A stretch of 64,000 nt of DNA from Methanococcoides alaskense (lineage in GTDB: Archaea; Halobacteriota; Methanosarcinia; Methanosarcinales; Methanosarcinaceae), in NCBI RefSeq assembly GCF_031454185.1, contig NZ_JAVDQI010000005.1, positions 62,001-126,000 of the forward strand, given 5' to 3'. Positions 16,021 to 24,609 of this stretch are shown piece after piece. Position 1 is the first letter of the stretch. Every line of letters starts with the position of its first letter. The position numbers and the translations under genes are program-made. Below the pieces are notes generated by a model. That model worked only from the letters and a program-made list of their open reading frames with translations. It was not told the DNA's origin and did no database searches.

Positions 16021-16277
16021 AGGTCGTTAGAGTCTGCGAACTTTACAAGAAGTTCACCGAACTCACGGACGTGTTTTGGATTCAGATTAAAGCGGCTTCT
16101 TTTCTGGCCACTCCTTTCCTTTGCAACCTCTACATACTCATTTTCATACTTTTCACTTGTTGCAAGAGATATTGTAAGATACCATCCACCACCCATTTTG
16201 ATCTCCATATATTCTTCGCTGTCACGGACTTCTTTATTTTCTTCAGATTCATTTACAACTTTATTTTCTTCTGCCAT
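16017..16277 (-). CDS. Hypothetical archaeal protein, 86 aa
   Basis: Acidic N-terminus (MAEENKVVNESEENKEVRDSEEY) followed by a compact beta-rich domain, MEIKMGGGWYLTISLATSEKYENEYVEVAKERSGQKRSRFNLNPKHVREFGELLVKFAD. The pattern of a surface-exposed charged tail plus a small domain recalls single-strand nucleic-acid or chromatin-associated proteins such as PC4-like folds, but this is only a guess. The start at 16277 (MAEEN) is preferred over 16286. It overlaps tmk by 4 bp at the 3' end in convergent orientation. Confidence 0.7.
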   Translation of the reverse strand: MAEENKVVNESEENKEVRDSEEYMEIKMGGGWYLTISLATSEKYENEYVEVAKERSGQKRSRFNLNPKHVREFGELLVKFADSNDL

Positions 16278-16317
16278 ATTTATCACCCAAATTCAATGTA
16301 AATTGAAGATCTATTAA

Positions 16318-17025
16318 TTACCTGACCATCTTCATAGGAATGGAACCATTATGCAATCCGGTTGCAACCAATGCACCTTTGATACCAATAGCTTCCAGTT
16401 GCCTAATATCTTCCACGTCCCTTACGCCTCCGCCAAGGAGAACATTGTGGTCAGAAATATCTGCTATAAGACTTAAAAATTGTGCATCGAACCCTGAGGA
16501 GGTTCCCACCATATCTATGTCAAGGAATATTATGTCATTTATCTCCAGACCGTTCAGTACCTTTACGACCTCAAAGGGATCTTTCGGCATCAAAGGGTCA
16601 GACGAGAGGATATTGCCGTTCTTTTTATCAATGCTCACATTTATCTGTGAAGGGTATGCGGCAGCTATCTTAGTAATGGAATCCAAAGATGCGGTCTCTG
16701 TACCCAGTACAAGATGCTCTGCAAGCCCTAAAACCCCGGCAACATCTTCAAAGGAGCTGATCCCAGGATCCAGCATCGTTCTGGAAAGCTCTGAAACTCC
16801 CCTTATCACATCAAAATTTATGTTTGGCTCACCCTGCCCCTGAAGTCTGTTAAGGTCTGCGATATAGACCTCGGCAGGACGCAGTTCCCGAACAATACCA
16901 ACCGGGTCCGATGTTGTGCAGATATTACTGATTTCGTGTACCGGACGATATTTTTGCCGGTCCCCTCCCTGCGCATGGACAGCATTACGGTTATATACAT
17001 CAAATACAAAGACGGTTTGAAACAT
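16318..17025 (-). CDS. HisA/HisF-related TIM-barrel protein
   Basis: A 235-residue TIM-barrel protein of the archaeal hisA/hisF-related family. It begins FVFDVYNRNAVHAQGGDRQKYRPV, like the HisA N-terminus with the VHAQGG active-site strand, and ends with DHNVLLGGGVRDVEDIRQLEAIGIKGALVATGLHNGSI, the second phosphate-binding site. It is shorter and divergent from true HisA, so a different substrate is likely. It is transcribed divergently from mfnB, with 45 bp between start codons; a role in methanofuran or another coenzyme pathway is suggested by position only. Confidence 0.83.
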   Translation of the reverse strand: MFQTVFVFDVYNRNAVHAQGGDRQKYRPVHEISNICTTSDPVGIVRELRPAEVYIADLNRLQGQGEPNINFDVIRGVSELSRTMLDPGISSFEDVAGVLGLAEHLVLGTETASLDSITKIAAAYPSQINVSIDKKNGNILSSDPLMPKDPFEVVKVLNGLEINDIIFLDIDMVGTSSGFDAQFLSLIADISDHNVLLGGGVRDVEDIRQLEAIGIKGALVATGLHNGSIPMKMVR

Positions 17026-17070
17026 ATTAAATTGATAATTTATCTCATCTTATAAAAAAGAGGCTAATAC

Positions 17071-17763
17071 ATGAAATTACTCGTAAGTCCGATCAACACT
17101 GAAGAAGCGGTAGCTGCACTCAACGGAGGAGCAGACATAATCGATGTAAAGAATCCAAAGGAAGGTTCACTGGGTGCTAACTATCCATGGGTCATTAAGG
17201 GAGTAAAGGATGCTGTTGGAGGTAAAAGACCGATCAGTGCCGCACTTGGGGACTTCAGCTACAAGCCAGGTACCGCAGCCCTTGCAGCATACGGAGCTGC
17301 TGCTGCCGGTGCAGATTATGTGAAGATAGGCCTTTATGACATCAACACCGAAGAGCAGGCATACGAAATGCTTACCGGTATCGTTGAATCCGTAAAGGAC
17401 ATGGACGTCACTGTTGTAGCTTGCGGATATTCCGATCACGAGCGCATTAACTCCATCAACCCGAAACTTCTCCCTTCAATTTGTGAGAAAGCAGGCGTTG
17501 ACCTTGTTATGGTCGATACTGGCCTCAAGGACGGACGATCTACATTAGAGTTCATGACCGAGGAAGACCTTATCGAATTCGTCAACGATGCACACTCCCG
17601 CGGACTCGAGACCGCCATTGCAGGAACCATCAAGTTCGATGACATTCCAGCATTGAAGCGTATCCAGCCAACCATCATTGGCGTACGCGGAATAGTCTGT
17701 GGTGGAGACCGCAGCACTTCAATTAAACAGGAACTTGTTGAGAAATTGAGACGTGAGATCTGA
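17071..17763 (+). CDS. mfnB: (5-formylfuran-3-yl)methyl phosphate synthase
   Basis: First dedicated enzyme of methanofuran biosynthesis; makes the furan precursor from two glyceraldehyde-3-phosphate molecules. The 230-residue TIM barrel shows the family signature IIDVKNPKEGSLGANYPWVI with K27, the second lysine K85 in YVKIGLYD, and K152 in DTGLKDGRSTLEF, matching the lysines known to be catalytic in this family. The C-terminal phosphate site is IIGVRGIVCGGDR. Start ATG follows GAGGCT. A T-rich hairpin terminates it. The gene is a marker for methanogenic or methanofuran-using metabolism. Confidence 0.95.
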   Translation: MKLLVSPINTEEAVAALNGGADIIDVKNPKEGSLGANYPWVIKGVKDAVGGKRPISAALGDFSYKPGTAALAAYGAAAAGADYVKIGLYDINTEEQAYEMLTGIVESVKDMDVTVVACGYSDHERINSINPKLLPSICEKAGVDLVMVDTGLKDGRSTLEFMTEEDLIEFVNDAHSRGLETAIAGTIKFDDIPALKRIQPTIIGVRGIVCGGDRSTSIKQELVEKLRREI

Positions 17764-17780
17764 AAAGGTCTCTTTTTTTT
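17755..17780 (+). terminator. mfnB terminator
   Basis: GAGATC (17755-17760) pairs with GGTCTC (17767-17772), one wobble, followed by eight T residues; the stem overlaps the stop codon region. Confidence 0.55.
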
Positions 17781-17902
17781 ATTTCCAAAAACACTTTTTT
17801 AAAACATTTCTTTTTTATACTAGTACTGTGAATTTTACTCAAGTGGATCTTAGCGCCACTACTTAGACCAATACTACTTTTTAATTGAGCAAGGTGATCA
17901 GG

Positions 17903-20110
17903 ATGTCCGAAGATATCACAGTACGTGTTACAGAAGCAAACCACCGTGATGCGGGAAGAGGGATTGCCCGACTTCCAAATGCCCTTATGCAGATTATCGA
18001 TGCAAGAAGCGGAGACGTCATCGAGATCAAGAACAAGAAAAATACCTACGCAAGGGTATATCCGGCAGGTACGGATGATGAAAAAAAGAGCATTATCCGT
18101 ATCGACGGAAATCTTCGCAGCAATGCGAGGGTCGGTATTGATGATCATGTGACTGTAAAAAAGATACTTGAGAAAGATGCTGAAAAGATAACTCTTGCTC
18201 CAACCCAACCTGTTTTGAGCGAAAGGCTGTCACGTTCTGTGCACCTTAGTTTAGAAGGAAGACCTGTTGATAAAGGCCAGCGCATTCGTGTGGAGAACAT
18301 AAATAACCCGCTTATTTTTTTGGTAAAGGCTACCAAGCCCCGTGGACCGGTAGTGGTCACAAGAACTACCAAGATAGAGATAGTTGAGCCTATAAATGAA
18401 GCCGATGCAGGGGAAGAAGTGTCATATGAGGACATTGGCGGGCTAAAGCGAGAACTCGGCTTGATGCGCGAGATGATCGAACTGCCACTAAGGCATCCTG
18501 AACTTTTCGATAAGCTTGGAGTGGACCCTCCCAAAGGAGTTTTGCTTTACGGACCTCCAGGTACAGGAAAGACAATGATAGCCAAGGCCGTAGCGAACGA
18601 AAGTGAGGCAAATTTCATACCCATAAGCGGACCGGAGATCATCTCAAAATATTACGGAGAGAGTGAACAGAAGCTTCGAGAGATCTTTGAGGAAGCTGAA
18701 AAGGAAGGACCTTCAGTGATCTTCATTGATGAATTAGATTCCATTGCACCGAAAAGAGATGATGTTGTAGGTGAAGTGGAAAGAAGGGTCGTGGCCCAGT
18801 TGCTTACGCTGATGGATGGGTTAACGAGCAGGGGGAAAGTTATAGTCATTGCTGCAACCAACAGACCAAATTCCATTGACCAGGCACTGCGCCGTGGAGG
18901 GCGTTTTGACAGGGAGATAGAGATAGGGATCCCTGACAGGGGTGGAAGGTTACAGGTATTATATGTTCACACCCGAGGTATGCCGGTCGAAGAGGAACTG
19001 GACCTTGAAGGCATTGCGGACATCACCCATGGATTTGTCGGAGCTGACCTTGCATCTCTTTGTAAAGAAGCCGCAATGCATGCCCTGCGCAGGATGCTTC
19101 CGATGATCAGTCTCGAAGAGGAGATCCCACCTGAGATAATGGAAACGCTTGTGGTGACCGAGAGCGATTTCATAGAGGCACACCGCAATATCGAGCCTTC
19201 GGCCTTAAGGGAGGTCTTTGTGGAGATACCACACGTGAGGTGGGAAGATATTGGCGGACTTAATGAAGTGAAACAGGAACTGATAGAAGCAGTTGAATGG
19301 CCTCTTAAATATCCCGAGATGTTCACTACCCTGAACACCACACCACCAAGAGGGATACTGCTGTTCGGACCTCCAGGTACAGGCAAGACCCTTTTGGCAA
19401 AGGCAGTTGCAAATGAATGTGAGGCAAATTTCATTAGTATCAAAGGACCGGAACTGCTAAGTAAATATGTGGGTGAATCTGAAAAAGCGGTAAGGGAAAC
19501 GTTCAGGAAGGCAAAGCAAGCAGCTCCGACAGTTGTTTTCTTCGATGAGCTTGATTCAATGGTGCCAAAGCGAGGGATGGGATCCGACCAGCAGGCAACT
19601 GAACGCGTTGTCAGCCAGATACTGACCGAAATGGACGGCATTGAGGAACTGAAGGATATAGTCATAGTGGCTGCCACCAACAGGCCGGATATGATCGACC
19701 CCGCCCTCTTAAGACCAGGGCGTTTTGACAGACTTATCTATGTAAGGCCCCCTGATAAAGAGGAGCGTACCAAGATACTTGACATCCATCTTTCAGGTAA
19801 GCCTATTGCAGAAGATGTCAGACTGGAAGAACTTGCTGAACTTACCGAAGGGTATGTAGGAGCAGATATTGAAGCCATCTGCAGAGAAGCTGCAATGATG
19901 ACACTTCGAGAGGTTATCAGGTCAGGAATGACAAAGGATGAGGCCTATGAAACTGCAAAGAACGTTGTCATTCAAAGATCACACTTTAGCACAGCGATAA
20001 AAAGAGTGAGAGCTTCGACATCCCCGGATGGAATGAAGATGTATGACGAAACTGCACAAATGTTCTCGAATCCAGACGCAAATGAAAAGGACTTAAGGGA
20101 AAAGGCATAA
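17903..20110 (+). CDS. CDC48/VAT-type AAA+ ATPase
   Basis: A 735-residue double-ring unfoldase that segregates proteins from complexes and feeds the archaeal proteasome. An N-terminal double-psi-barrel substrate domain spans about residues 1-180 (RVTEANHRDAGRGIARLP). The D1 Walker A is GPPGTGKTMIAKA near residue 217 with Walker B VIFIDELDSIAPKR; the D2 Walker A is GPPGTGKTLLAKA near 490 with VVFFDELDSMVPKR. Both rings keep arginine-finger regions (GRFDREIEIG, GRFDRLIYV). The start at 17903 is set by AAGGTGATCA upstream; an in-frame TTG at 17885 is less likely. It is followed by the RNA-free RNase P gene after 41 bp. Confidence 0.97.
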   Translation: MSEDITVRVTEANHRDAGRGIARLPNALMQIIDARSGDVIEIKNKKNTYARVYPAGTDDEKKSIIRIDGNLRSNARVGIDDHVTVKKILEKDAEKITLAPTQPVLSERLSRSVHLSLEGRPVDKGQRIRVENINNPLIFLVKATKPRGPVVVTRTTKIEIVEPINEADAGEEVSYEDIGGLKRELGLMREMIELPLRHPELFDKLGVDPPKGVLLYGPPGTGKTMIAKAVANESEANFIPISGPEIISKYYGESEQKLREIFEEAEKEGPSVIFIDELDSIAPKRDDVVGEVERRVVAQLLTLMDGLTSRGKVIVIAATNRPNSIDQALRRGGRFDREIEIGIPDRGGRLQVLYVHTRGMPVEEELDLEGIADITHGFVGADLASLCKEAAMHALRRMLPMISLEEEIPPEIMETLVVTESDFIEAHRNIEPSALREVFVEIPHVRWEDIGGLNEVKQELIEAVEWPLKYPEMFTTLNTTPPRGILLFGPPGTGKTLLAKAVANECEANFISIKGPELLSKYVGESEKAVRETFRKAKQAAPTVVFFDELDSMVPKRGMGSDQQATERVVSQILTEMDGIEELKDIVIVAATNRPDMIDPALLRPGRFDRLIYVRPPDKEERTKILDIHLSGKPIAEDVRLEELAELTEGYVGADIEAICREAAMMTLREVIRSGMTKDEAYETAKNVVIQRSHFSTAIKRVRASTSPDGMKMYDETAQMFSNPDANEKDLREKA

Positions 20111-20151
20111 GTCTTTGGTTTAATAGTAATTAATAGGGGGAGTAAGTTACG

Positions 20152-20826
20152 TTGAAACAAAGATTTGTTTTAGATACGACCGCTTTGACCGATCTTCAGA
20201 CACGGGAGATGCTGGAGATAGAGGACCTTTGCCAGGGAATGAGGGCAATACTTGAGCTTATTGCGGAATCAAGGCTTCATTTACAGATCAGTTGTTATGT
20301 TCCATTCCCATCTGTCTACAAAGAGCTCCATGAGTTTGCAAAAAATAATGGCTGCGATGATGAGATCATTGCGATGATAGATACATGGCTTGTCAAAAAG
20401 ACACCGGACAGACATGAGGTGAAGATACCATCCCATATTTTCCATGAGTACGTATCCTATATGCGAGAACGTATCAACAAGGGTATGACCGTGGCCGAGG
20501 AAGCCATCAGAGAAGCTTCGATGCAATGCCTATCCCTTGATTCGGAGATCGAGGATAATACAGATCGTGAGGTTATTGGACCCATTGTAGGTAAATTCAG
20601 GAACAAGTACCGTTCAGCACTTCGTTATGGCATCCTTGACAGTGCACCTGACATCGATGTACTGCTCCTTGCAAAGGAACTGGACGCAGCGGTCGTTGCA
20701 AGCGACTACGGTATTCAGAAATGGGCAGAACAGCTCGGAGTAAGGTTCGTGCCTGCTAATACGTTCCCCATGATGTTGAAGGAATATCTAAGACACACGC
20801 CTTCGGACGGAACTCATCAAAAGTGA
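20152..20826 (+). CDS. RNA-free ribonuclease P homologue (HARP, PIN-domain)
   Basis: A 224-residue PIN-like metallonuclease of the Aquifex RNase P homologue family (formerly UPF0278, RNA ligase partner). It can mature tRNA 5' ends without an RNA subunit. Features: FVLDTTALTD with the first catalytic Asp (D8), a helical insertion, the family hallmark KYRSALRYGILDSAPDIDVLLLAKELDAAVVASDYGIQKWAEQLGVRF holding the other acidic residues. The start is a TTG at 20152 after an AGGGGGAG Shine-Dalgarno. Archaea with this gene generally also possess RNA-based RNase P, so it is probably an accessory activity. It lies just downstream of the CDC48 gene. Confidence 0.92.
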   Translation: MKQRFVLDTTALTDLQTREMLEIEDLCQGMRAILELIAESRLHLQISCYVPFPSVYKELHEFAKNNGCDDEIIAMIDTWLVKKTPDRHEVKIPSHIFHEYVSYMRERINKGMTVAEEAIREASMQCLSLDSEIEDNTDREVIGPIVGKFRNKYRSALRYGILDSAPDIDVLLLAKELDAAVVASDYGIQKWAEQLGVRFVPANTFPMMLKEYLRHTPSDGTHQK

Positions 20827-20831
20827 GTTTT

Positions 20832-21677
20832 TCAGGCACCTACGATGAAAGAAATGAGTGCAAAGAGCATTGCGAACTTAAACAGTTTTGATGAGTGTGC
20901 AGCATCCTTTTTCCCTAGTATCTGGTAAACCGCGATAAGGAAGAAGATGTCTGCAATGGCCACGACGAAAAGATATTTTTCATTTAATATGGATTGCAAG
21001 TAAGGTACCGGACTTGCAAGCATGGCCATAAAGCCAAATACTGCTGCGATATATGATGCTTTTTTGGCTCCGATCAGGATCGGGAGTGTCCTTGCACCAT
21101 CCTTTTTATCACCCTCGATATCCTCAACATCCTTTACGATCTCACGTGCTATTGTCGCAAGGGTTGCCAGAAGGAAAAGGACTACAAGTGCCTGAAGTCC
21201 CGACATGCCGAAGACCGCACCGCCAAAAAGGAAGGTCGAGCCGGTGAGATAACCGACCGAAGCATTGCCAAAGAAGGGAGTGCGTTTCAGGCTTTGTGCA
21301 TACAATATCAGTATTATAGAATTGAATAGAGCTATGATGCCACAAAGGGAGTTCACCAGAAATGCCAGTGCTATCCCTGTTATGAACAGAAGCAGCGAAA
21401 AATAAAGGGCGCTTTTCAAGGAGATCTTACCGGAAGGTATCGGCCTTGAGGGTTTGTTCACTTTATCGATTTCGATGTCGAAATAATCGTTCAAGCCGTT
21501 GCCAGCTCCTGTAACGAGGAAGACTATGGCAAAGATCAGTGAAGTATCGAACAATGACAGCGATAAGTAAGGTGAAGCAGAGGAGAGAATATTATAAGCT
21601 ATCAGAACACCAATGAAGCCTGCAAAGGCAGCCATTGCACAATTTCCGGCACGCATAAGTTCAAGATAGGCTTTCAT
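20832..21677 (-). CDS. Digeranylgeranylglyceryl phosphate synthase (UbiA family)
   Basis: Membrane prenyltransferase that attaches the second geranylgeranyl group in archaeal lipid synthesis, after GGGP synthase. The 281-residue protein has about nine membrane helices. The first Asp-rich motif is NGLNDYFDIEIDKVNKPSRPIPSGKIS, where NDYFDIEID chelates Mg-diphosphate, and the second is REIVKDVEDIEGDKKDGARTLPI. Start follows GGGAGA. It converges with the HARP gene with only 5 bp between stop codons, and nadA lies 17 bp upstream of its start on the same strand, so nadX-nadA and this gene may share transcripts. Confidence 0.93.
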   Translation of the reverse strand: MKAYLELMRAGNCAMAAFAGFIGVLIAYNILSSASPYLSLSLFDTSLIFAIVFLVTGAGNGLNDYFDIEIDKVNKPSRPIPSGKISLKSALYFSLLLFITGIALAFLVNSLCGIIALFNSIILILYAQSLKRTPFFGNASVGYLTGSTFLFGGAVFGMSGLQALVVLFLLATLATIAREIVKDVEDIEGDKKDGARTLPILIGAKKASYIAAVFGFMAMLASPVPYLQSILNEKYLFVVAIADIFFLIAVYQILGKKDAAHSSKLFKFAMLFALISFIVGA

Positions 21678-21694
21678 TCGTTCTCCCGTAATAA

Positions 21695-22615
21695 TTATCG
21701 GTTGCGTTTTACTTCCAGCATACGGTCAAGGGTGCGCTTTGCACGTACCTGAATATCTTTTGGCACGGTCACAACGGTCTCCATGTTCTCAAGACAGCGA
21801 AGGACAGAACTTAGATCTATCATTTTCATGTCCGGACAGAATGTGAATTTTGAGACGGGATAGAATTTCTTATTGGGATTCTCAGTCTCAAGCTGGTGCA
21901 ATATACCCTGCTCCGTGGAAATTATGAATTCATTGTTATTGGAGCTTTTCACATGACCTATCATCCCAGTGGTACTGAACACATGGTCTACTTTTTCCAG
22001 AACCTCTGAGCGACATTCCGGGTGGGCCATTATCTCTGCCCCTGGATGCTCGTTCATTGCAAGGTCCACATCTTCTGCAAGTATCTGATTATGTGTAGGA
22101 CAATAGCCATTCCAGGGAATGATGGTCTTATCGGTGTGTTTTGCAACGTATGCTGCAAGGTTCTTGTCAGGAACGAAAATAACTTTGTCTGAATCAAGCG
22201 AGTTTACAACTTCCACAGCATTTGCCGAGGTGCAGCAGATATCACTTTCTGCTTTGATATCGGCTCGTGTATTGACATAACAGACGACCATGGCATCCGG
22301 GTGTTGCGCCTTTAGTTCACGCAGTGATGCGACATCTACCATTGCCGCCATGGGGCAATCGGCATCTGCATCAGGTATAAGAACTGTTTTTTCAGGAGAG
22401 AGGATGAATGCACTCTCTGCCATGAAGCTCACGCCACAAAAAACGATAACTTCTGCATCCTGGTCTACCGCTTCCTGACTCAGCCCCAGCGAATCGCCTA
22501 CGAAGTCTGCGATATCCTGCACTTCACCCCGTGCATAGCAATGGGCCAAAATAACAGCATTACGTTCTTTTTTCAATGAATTGATCTTGTTGATGAGAGA
22601 TTGCCTGTCCTGCAT
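21695..22615 (-). CDS. nadA: Quinolinate synthase
   Basis: [4Fe-4S] enzyme condensing iminoaspartate and dihydroxyacetone phosphate to quinolinate in de novo NAD synthesis. The 306-residue product has the three-fold pseudo-symmetric NadA layout: AVILAHCYARGEVQDIADFVGDSLGLSQ, VFCGVSFMAESA, CPMAAMVDVASL, VVCYVNTRADIKAESDICCTSANA, then ETENPNKKFYPVS with FCPDMKMIDL near the end. Cluster cysteines are those in FCGVSF, CCTSAN and FCPDMK. It forms a unit with nadX upstream, and nadC is divergent, so all three steps to nicotinate mononucleotide are encoded within 2.8 kb. Confidence 0.96.
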   Translation of the reverse strand: MQDRQSLINKINSLKKERNAVILAHCYARGEVQDIADFVGDSLGLSQEAVDQDAEVIVFCGVSFMAESAFILSPEKTVLIPDADADCPMAAMVDVASLRELKAQHPDAMVVCYVNTRADIKAESDICCTSANAVEVVNSLDSDKVIFVPDKNLAAYVAKHTDKTIIPWNGYCPTHNQILAEDVDLAMNEHPGAEIMAHPECRSEVLEKVDHVFSTTGMIGHVKSSNNNEFIISTEQGILHQLETENPNKKFYPVSKFTFCPDMKMIDLSSVLRCLENMETVVTVPKDIQVRAKRTLDRMLEVKRNR

Positions 22616-22712
22616 ACGATCACTTGTTTTTCCGTTCTTTATTATTTATATACGACTCCAACGGACCGGCATACAATATCCGTGTATCTGATAAACGTTT
22701 TTCGGCATGCTA

Positions 22713-23528
22713 TCAGGTCCCAACCTTAATTGGATCGGCTATCTTCTTCAATGTGGAAATTGCAGATAAAGCTGCCAGATAACTTGTCTTGGGGTTAGTC
22801 GGTGCCGGCACGTTCTCCACTCTTGTTGTGAACATACCGAACTCGCCTTCAACGGTTATCTCATGGATGTTCCTTGTGAGCGCAGGGTTCGCGACGATCT
22901 TGACCTTTGTCTTGTCAAAACCAATGCCTGCGATGCTCAAAGATGCTGCAACATTGACATTTGCAGGAAAAGCCTTTACAGCTTCTGATGCCATGCCTTC
23001 GAAAAGTACGGTCTTTCCTTTGATGCTGTCAAGATCGATGTTATTCTGGACGATGTACGGAGCACCTTCAAGGCTTCTCGGGTGCTTCTGGGTCGTCAGT
23101 GTAACTGAGTATATAGAAGCTGCAGATGCAGATGTTAAACCATCCAGCCCAACGATGGCACCGGATGGGAAATAGACCTTACAACCATTTTCCTTTGCAA
23201 TATCGAATGTTGTATCGAGAAGTTTTTTGTCTGCAAAAGCGCCGACACTGATGACCATTACGTCACATTTTGCATGAAGGGTGGTCGGAACTACCTCATA
23301 CACTGCCTGTTGGGATGCGCATTCCACTACTAGGTCAACGTGCTTTACCATTTCCACTATCTCAAGCACTTTTGGGTCAGTGTTTTTGAGCTGTTCTTTC
23401 AAATCAATTAGTGACTGTTCATGCCTGTCATATACAGCATACAGTTCGACACCGATGTGGCCTGAATCGATAGCTTTACAAAGCTCAGTACCGATCGCAC
23501 CACATCCGAACACTCCGATCTTTAGCAT
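22713..23528 (-). CDS. nadX: L-aspartate dehydrogenase
   Basis: NAD(P)-dependent enzyme giving iminoaspartate for NadA; it replaces aspartate oxidase (NadB), which is usual in archaea. The 271-residue product has an N-terminal Rossmann motif KIGVFGCGAIGTELCKAI, the cofactor domain strands VDLVVECASQQAVYEVV and VMVISVGAFAD, and the catalytic segment PSGAIVGLDGLTSAS with LTTQKHPRSL and the conserved NVNVAASLSIAGIG. The start at 23528 follows GGAG at normal spacing; the upstream in-frame Met at 23543 does not. Located 97 bp upstream of nadA. Confidence 0.94.
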   Translation of the reverse strand: MLKIGVFGCGAIGTELCKAIDSGHIGVELYAVYDRHEQSLIDLKEQLKNTDPKVLEIVEMVKHVDLVVECASQQAVYEVVPTTLHAKCDVMVISVGAFADKKLLDTTFDIAKENGCKVYFPSGAIVGLDGLTSASAASIYSVTLTTQKHPRSLEGAPYIVQNNIDLDSIKGKTVLFEGMASEAVKAFPANVNVAASLSIAGIGFDKTKVKIVANPALTRNIHEITVEGEFGMFTTRVENVPAPTNPKTSYLAALSAISTLKKIADPIKVGT

Positions 23529-23683
23529 CCTGGACTCCTGCAACTTTATTTTATGATATTGAAATGTTAATAATAATATATCTTAATTATCCTGAACATC
23601 GTTCGAGATATTCTCTCGACAACGTAGCATTCAAACACGCTAAAAGCATATAAACCTCTTGAGGCATTGGTATACATGGTAAT

Positions 23684-24508
23684 ATGATACTGACCAGCGA
23701 AATTGAAAGATTCATTGAGGAAGACCTTGGAGCAAATGACATTTCCTGTACCCTTGTTCCTGAAAAAGATATCAAAGCGATCGTTTTTGTCAAACAGGAT
23801 TGTGTCGTTGCAGGCATTCCGATCGCACAACGAATATTCGAGTACTTTGGACTTGATTCATCCGCAAAACATAAAGATGGAGATAAATTAGTATCAGGAG
23901 ATACTATTTTTGAGATCTCCGGTAATGCGGTATCGGTACTTCGTGCAGAAAGGATAACTCTCAATTTCCTGGGGCATTTGAGTGGCATCGCAACCAATAC
24001 CCGGGAATATGTAGAAACGGTCAGACAATACTCAGATGTGAAAGTGGCCGGTACAAGAAAGACAACGCCTGGGATACGAAAGTTCGAAAAACTTGCCATA
24101 ATTGCCGGAAGAGGCGATCCTCACAGATTCGACCTTTCTGAAACCATTATGATAAAAGATAACCACGTTAACATGATGGGACTTGAAAATGCCATAAATT
24201 CAGCAAAGGAATTTGCAGGCTTTACGCAAAAGATAGATGTTGAAGTTGAATCCGTTGAGAACGCAATTCTCGCTGCAAAAATGGGCGTTGACATCATAAT
24301 GCTCGACAACATGTCACCCGGACAGGCAATAGAGGTAGTTGAAGCATTAAAAAGTGAGGACCTGAGAAATAATGTTATCCTGGAAGTTTCAGGCGGGATC
24401 GATCTCTCAAATATTTCCGAATATGCCAAGACAGGAGTGGATGTCATTTCTGTAGGTTCACTTGTACATAAGTCGCAATGGATAGATATCAGCCTTGAAT
24501 TTATGTAA
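23684..24508 (+). CDS. nadC: Nicotinate-nucleotide pyrophosphorylase (carboxylating)
   Basis: Quinolinate phosphoribosyltransferase; converts quinolinate and PRPP into nicotinate mononucleotide. The 274-residue product shows FIEEDLGANDISCTLVP, SVLRAERITLNFLGHLSGIATNT, KVAGTRKTTPGIRKFEK, and the barrel strands KIDVEVESVENAI, IIMLDNMSPGQ, VILEVSGGIDLSNISEYAKTGVDVISVGSLVH. The motif TRKTTPG with its Arg and Lys forms the phosphate pocket. It is divergent from nadX-nadA. Confidence 0.96.
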   Translation: MILTSEIERFIEEDLGANDISCTLVPEKDIKAIVFVKQDCVVAGIPIAQRIFEYFGLDSSAKHKDGDKLVSGDTIFEISGNAVSVLRAERITLNFLGHLSGIATNTREYVETVRQYSDVKVAGTRKTTPGIRKFEKLAIIAGRGDPHRFDLSETIMIKDNHVNMMGLENAINSAKEFAGFTQKIDVEVESVENAILAAKMGVDIIMLDNMSPGQAIEVVEALKSEDLRNNVILEVSGGIDLSNISEYAKTGVDVISVGSLVHKSQWIDISLEFM

Positions 24509-24609
24509 AATATCAAAATATATATCATAAACTATTTATTGGATTCTTATTGTATTGATACTGGAAGATTATACACTATTGCGTGATTCATTTCTGTGTT
24601 GAGGGAAGT

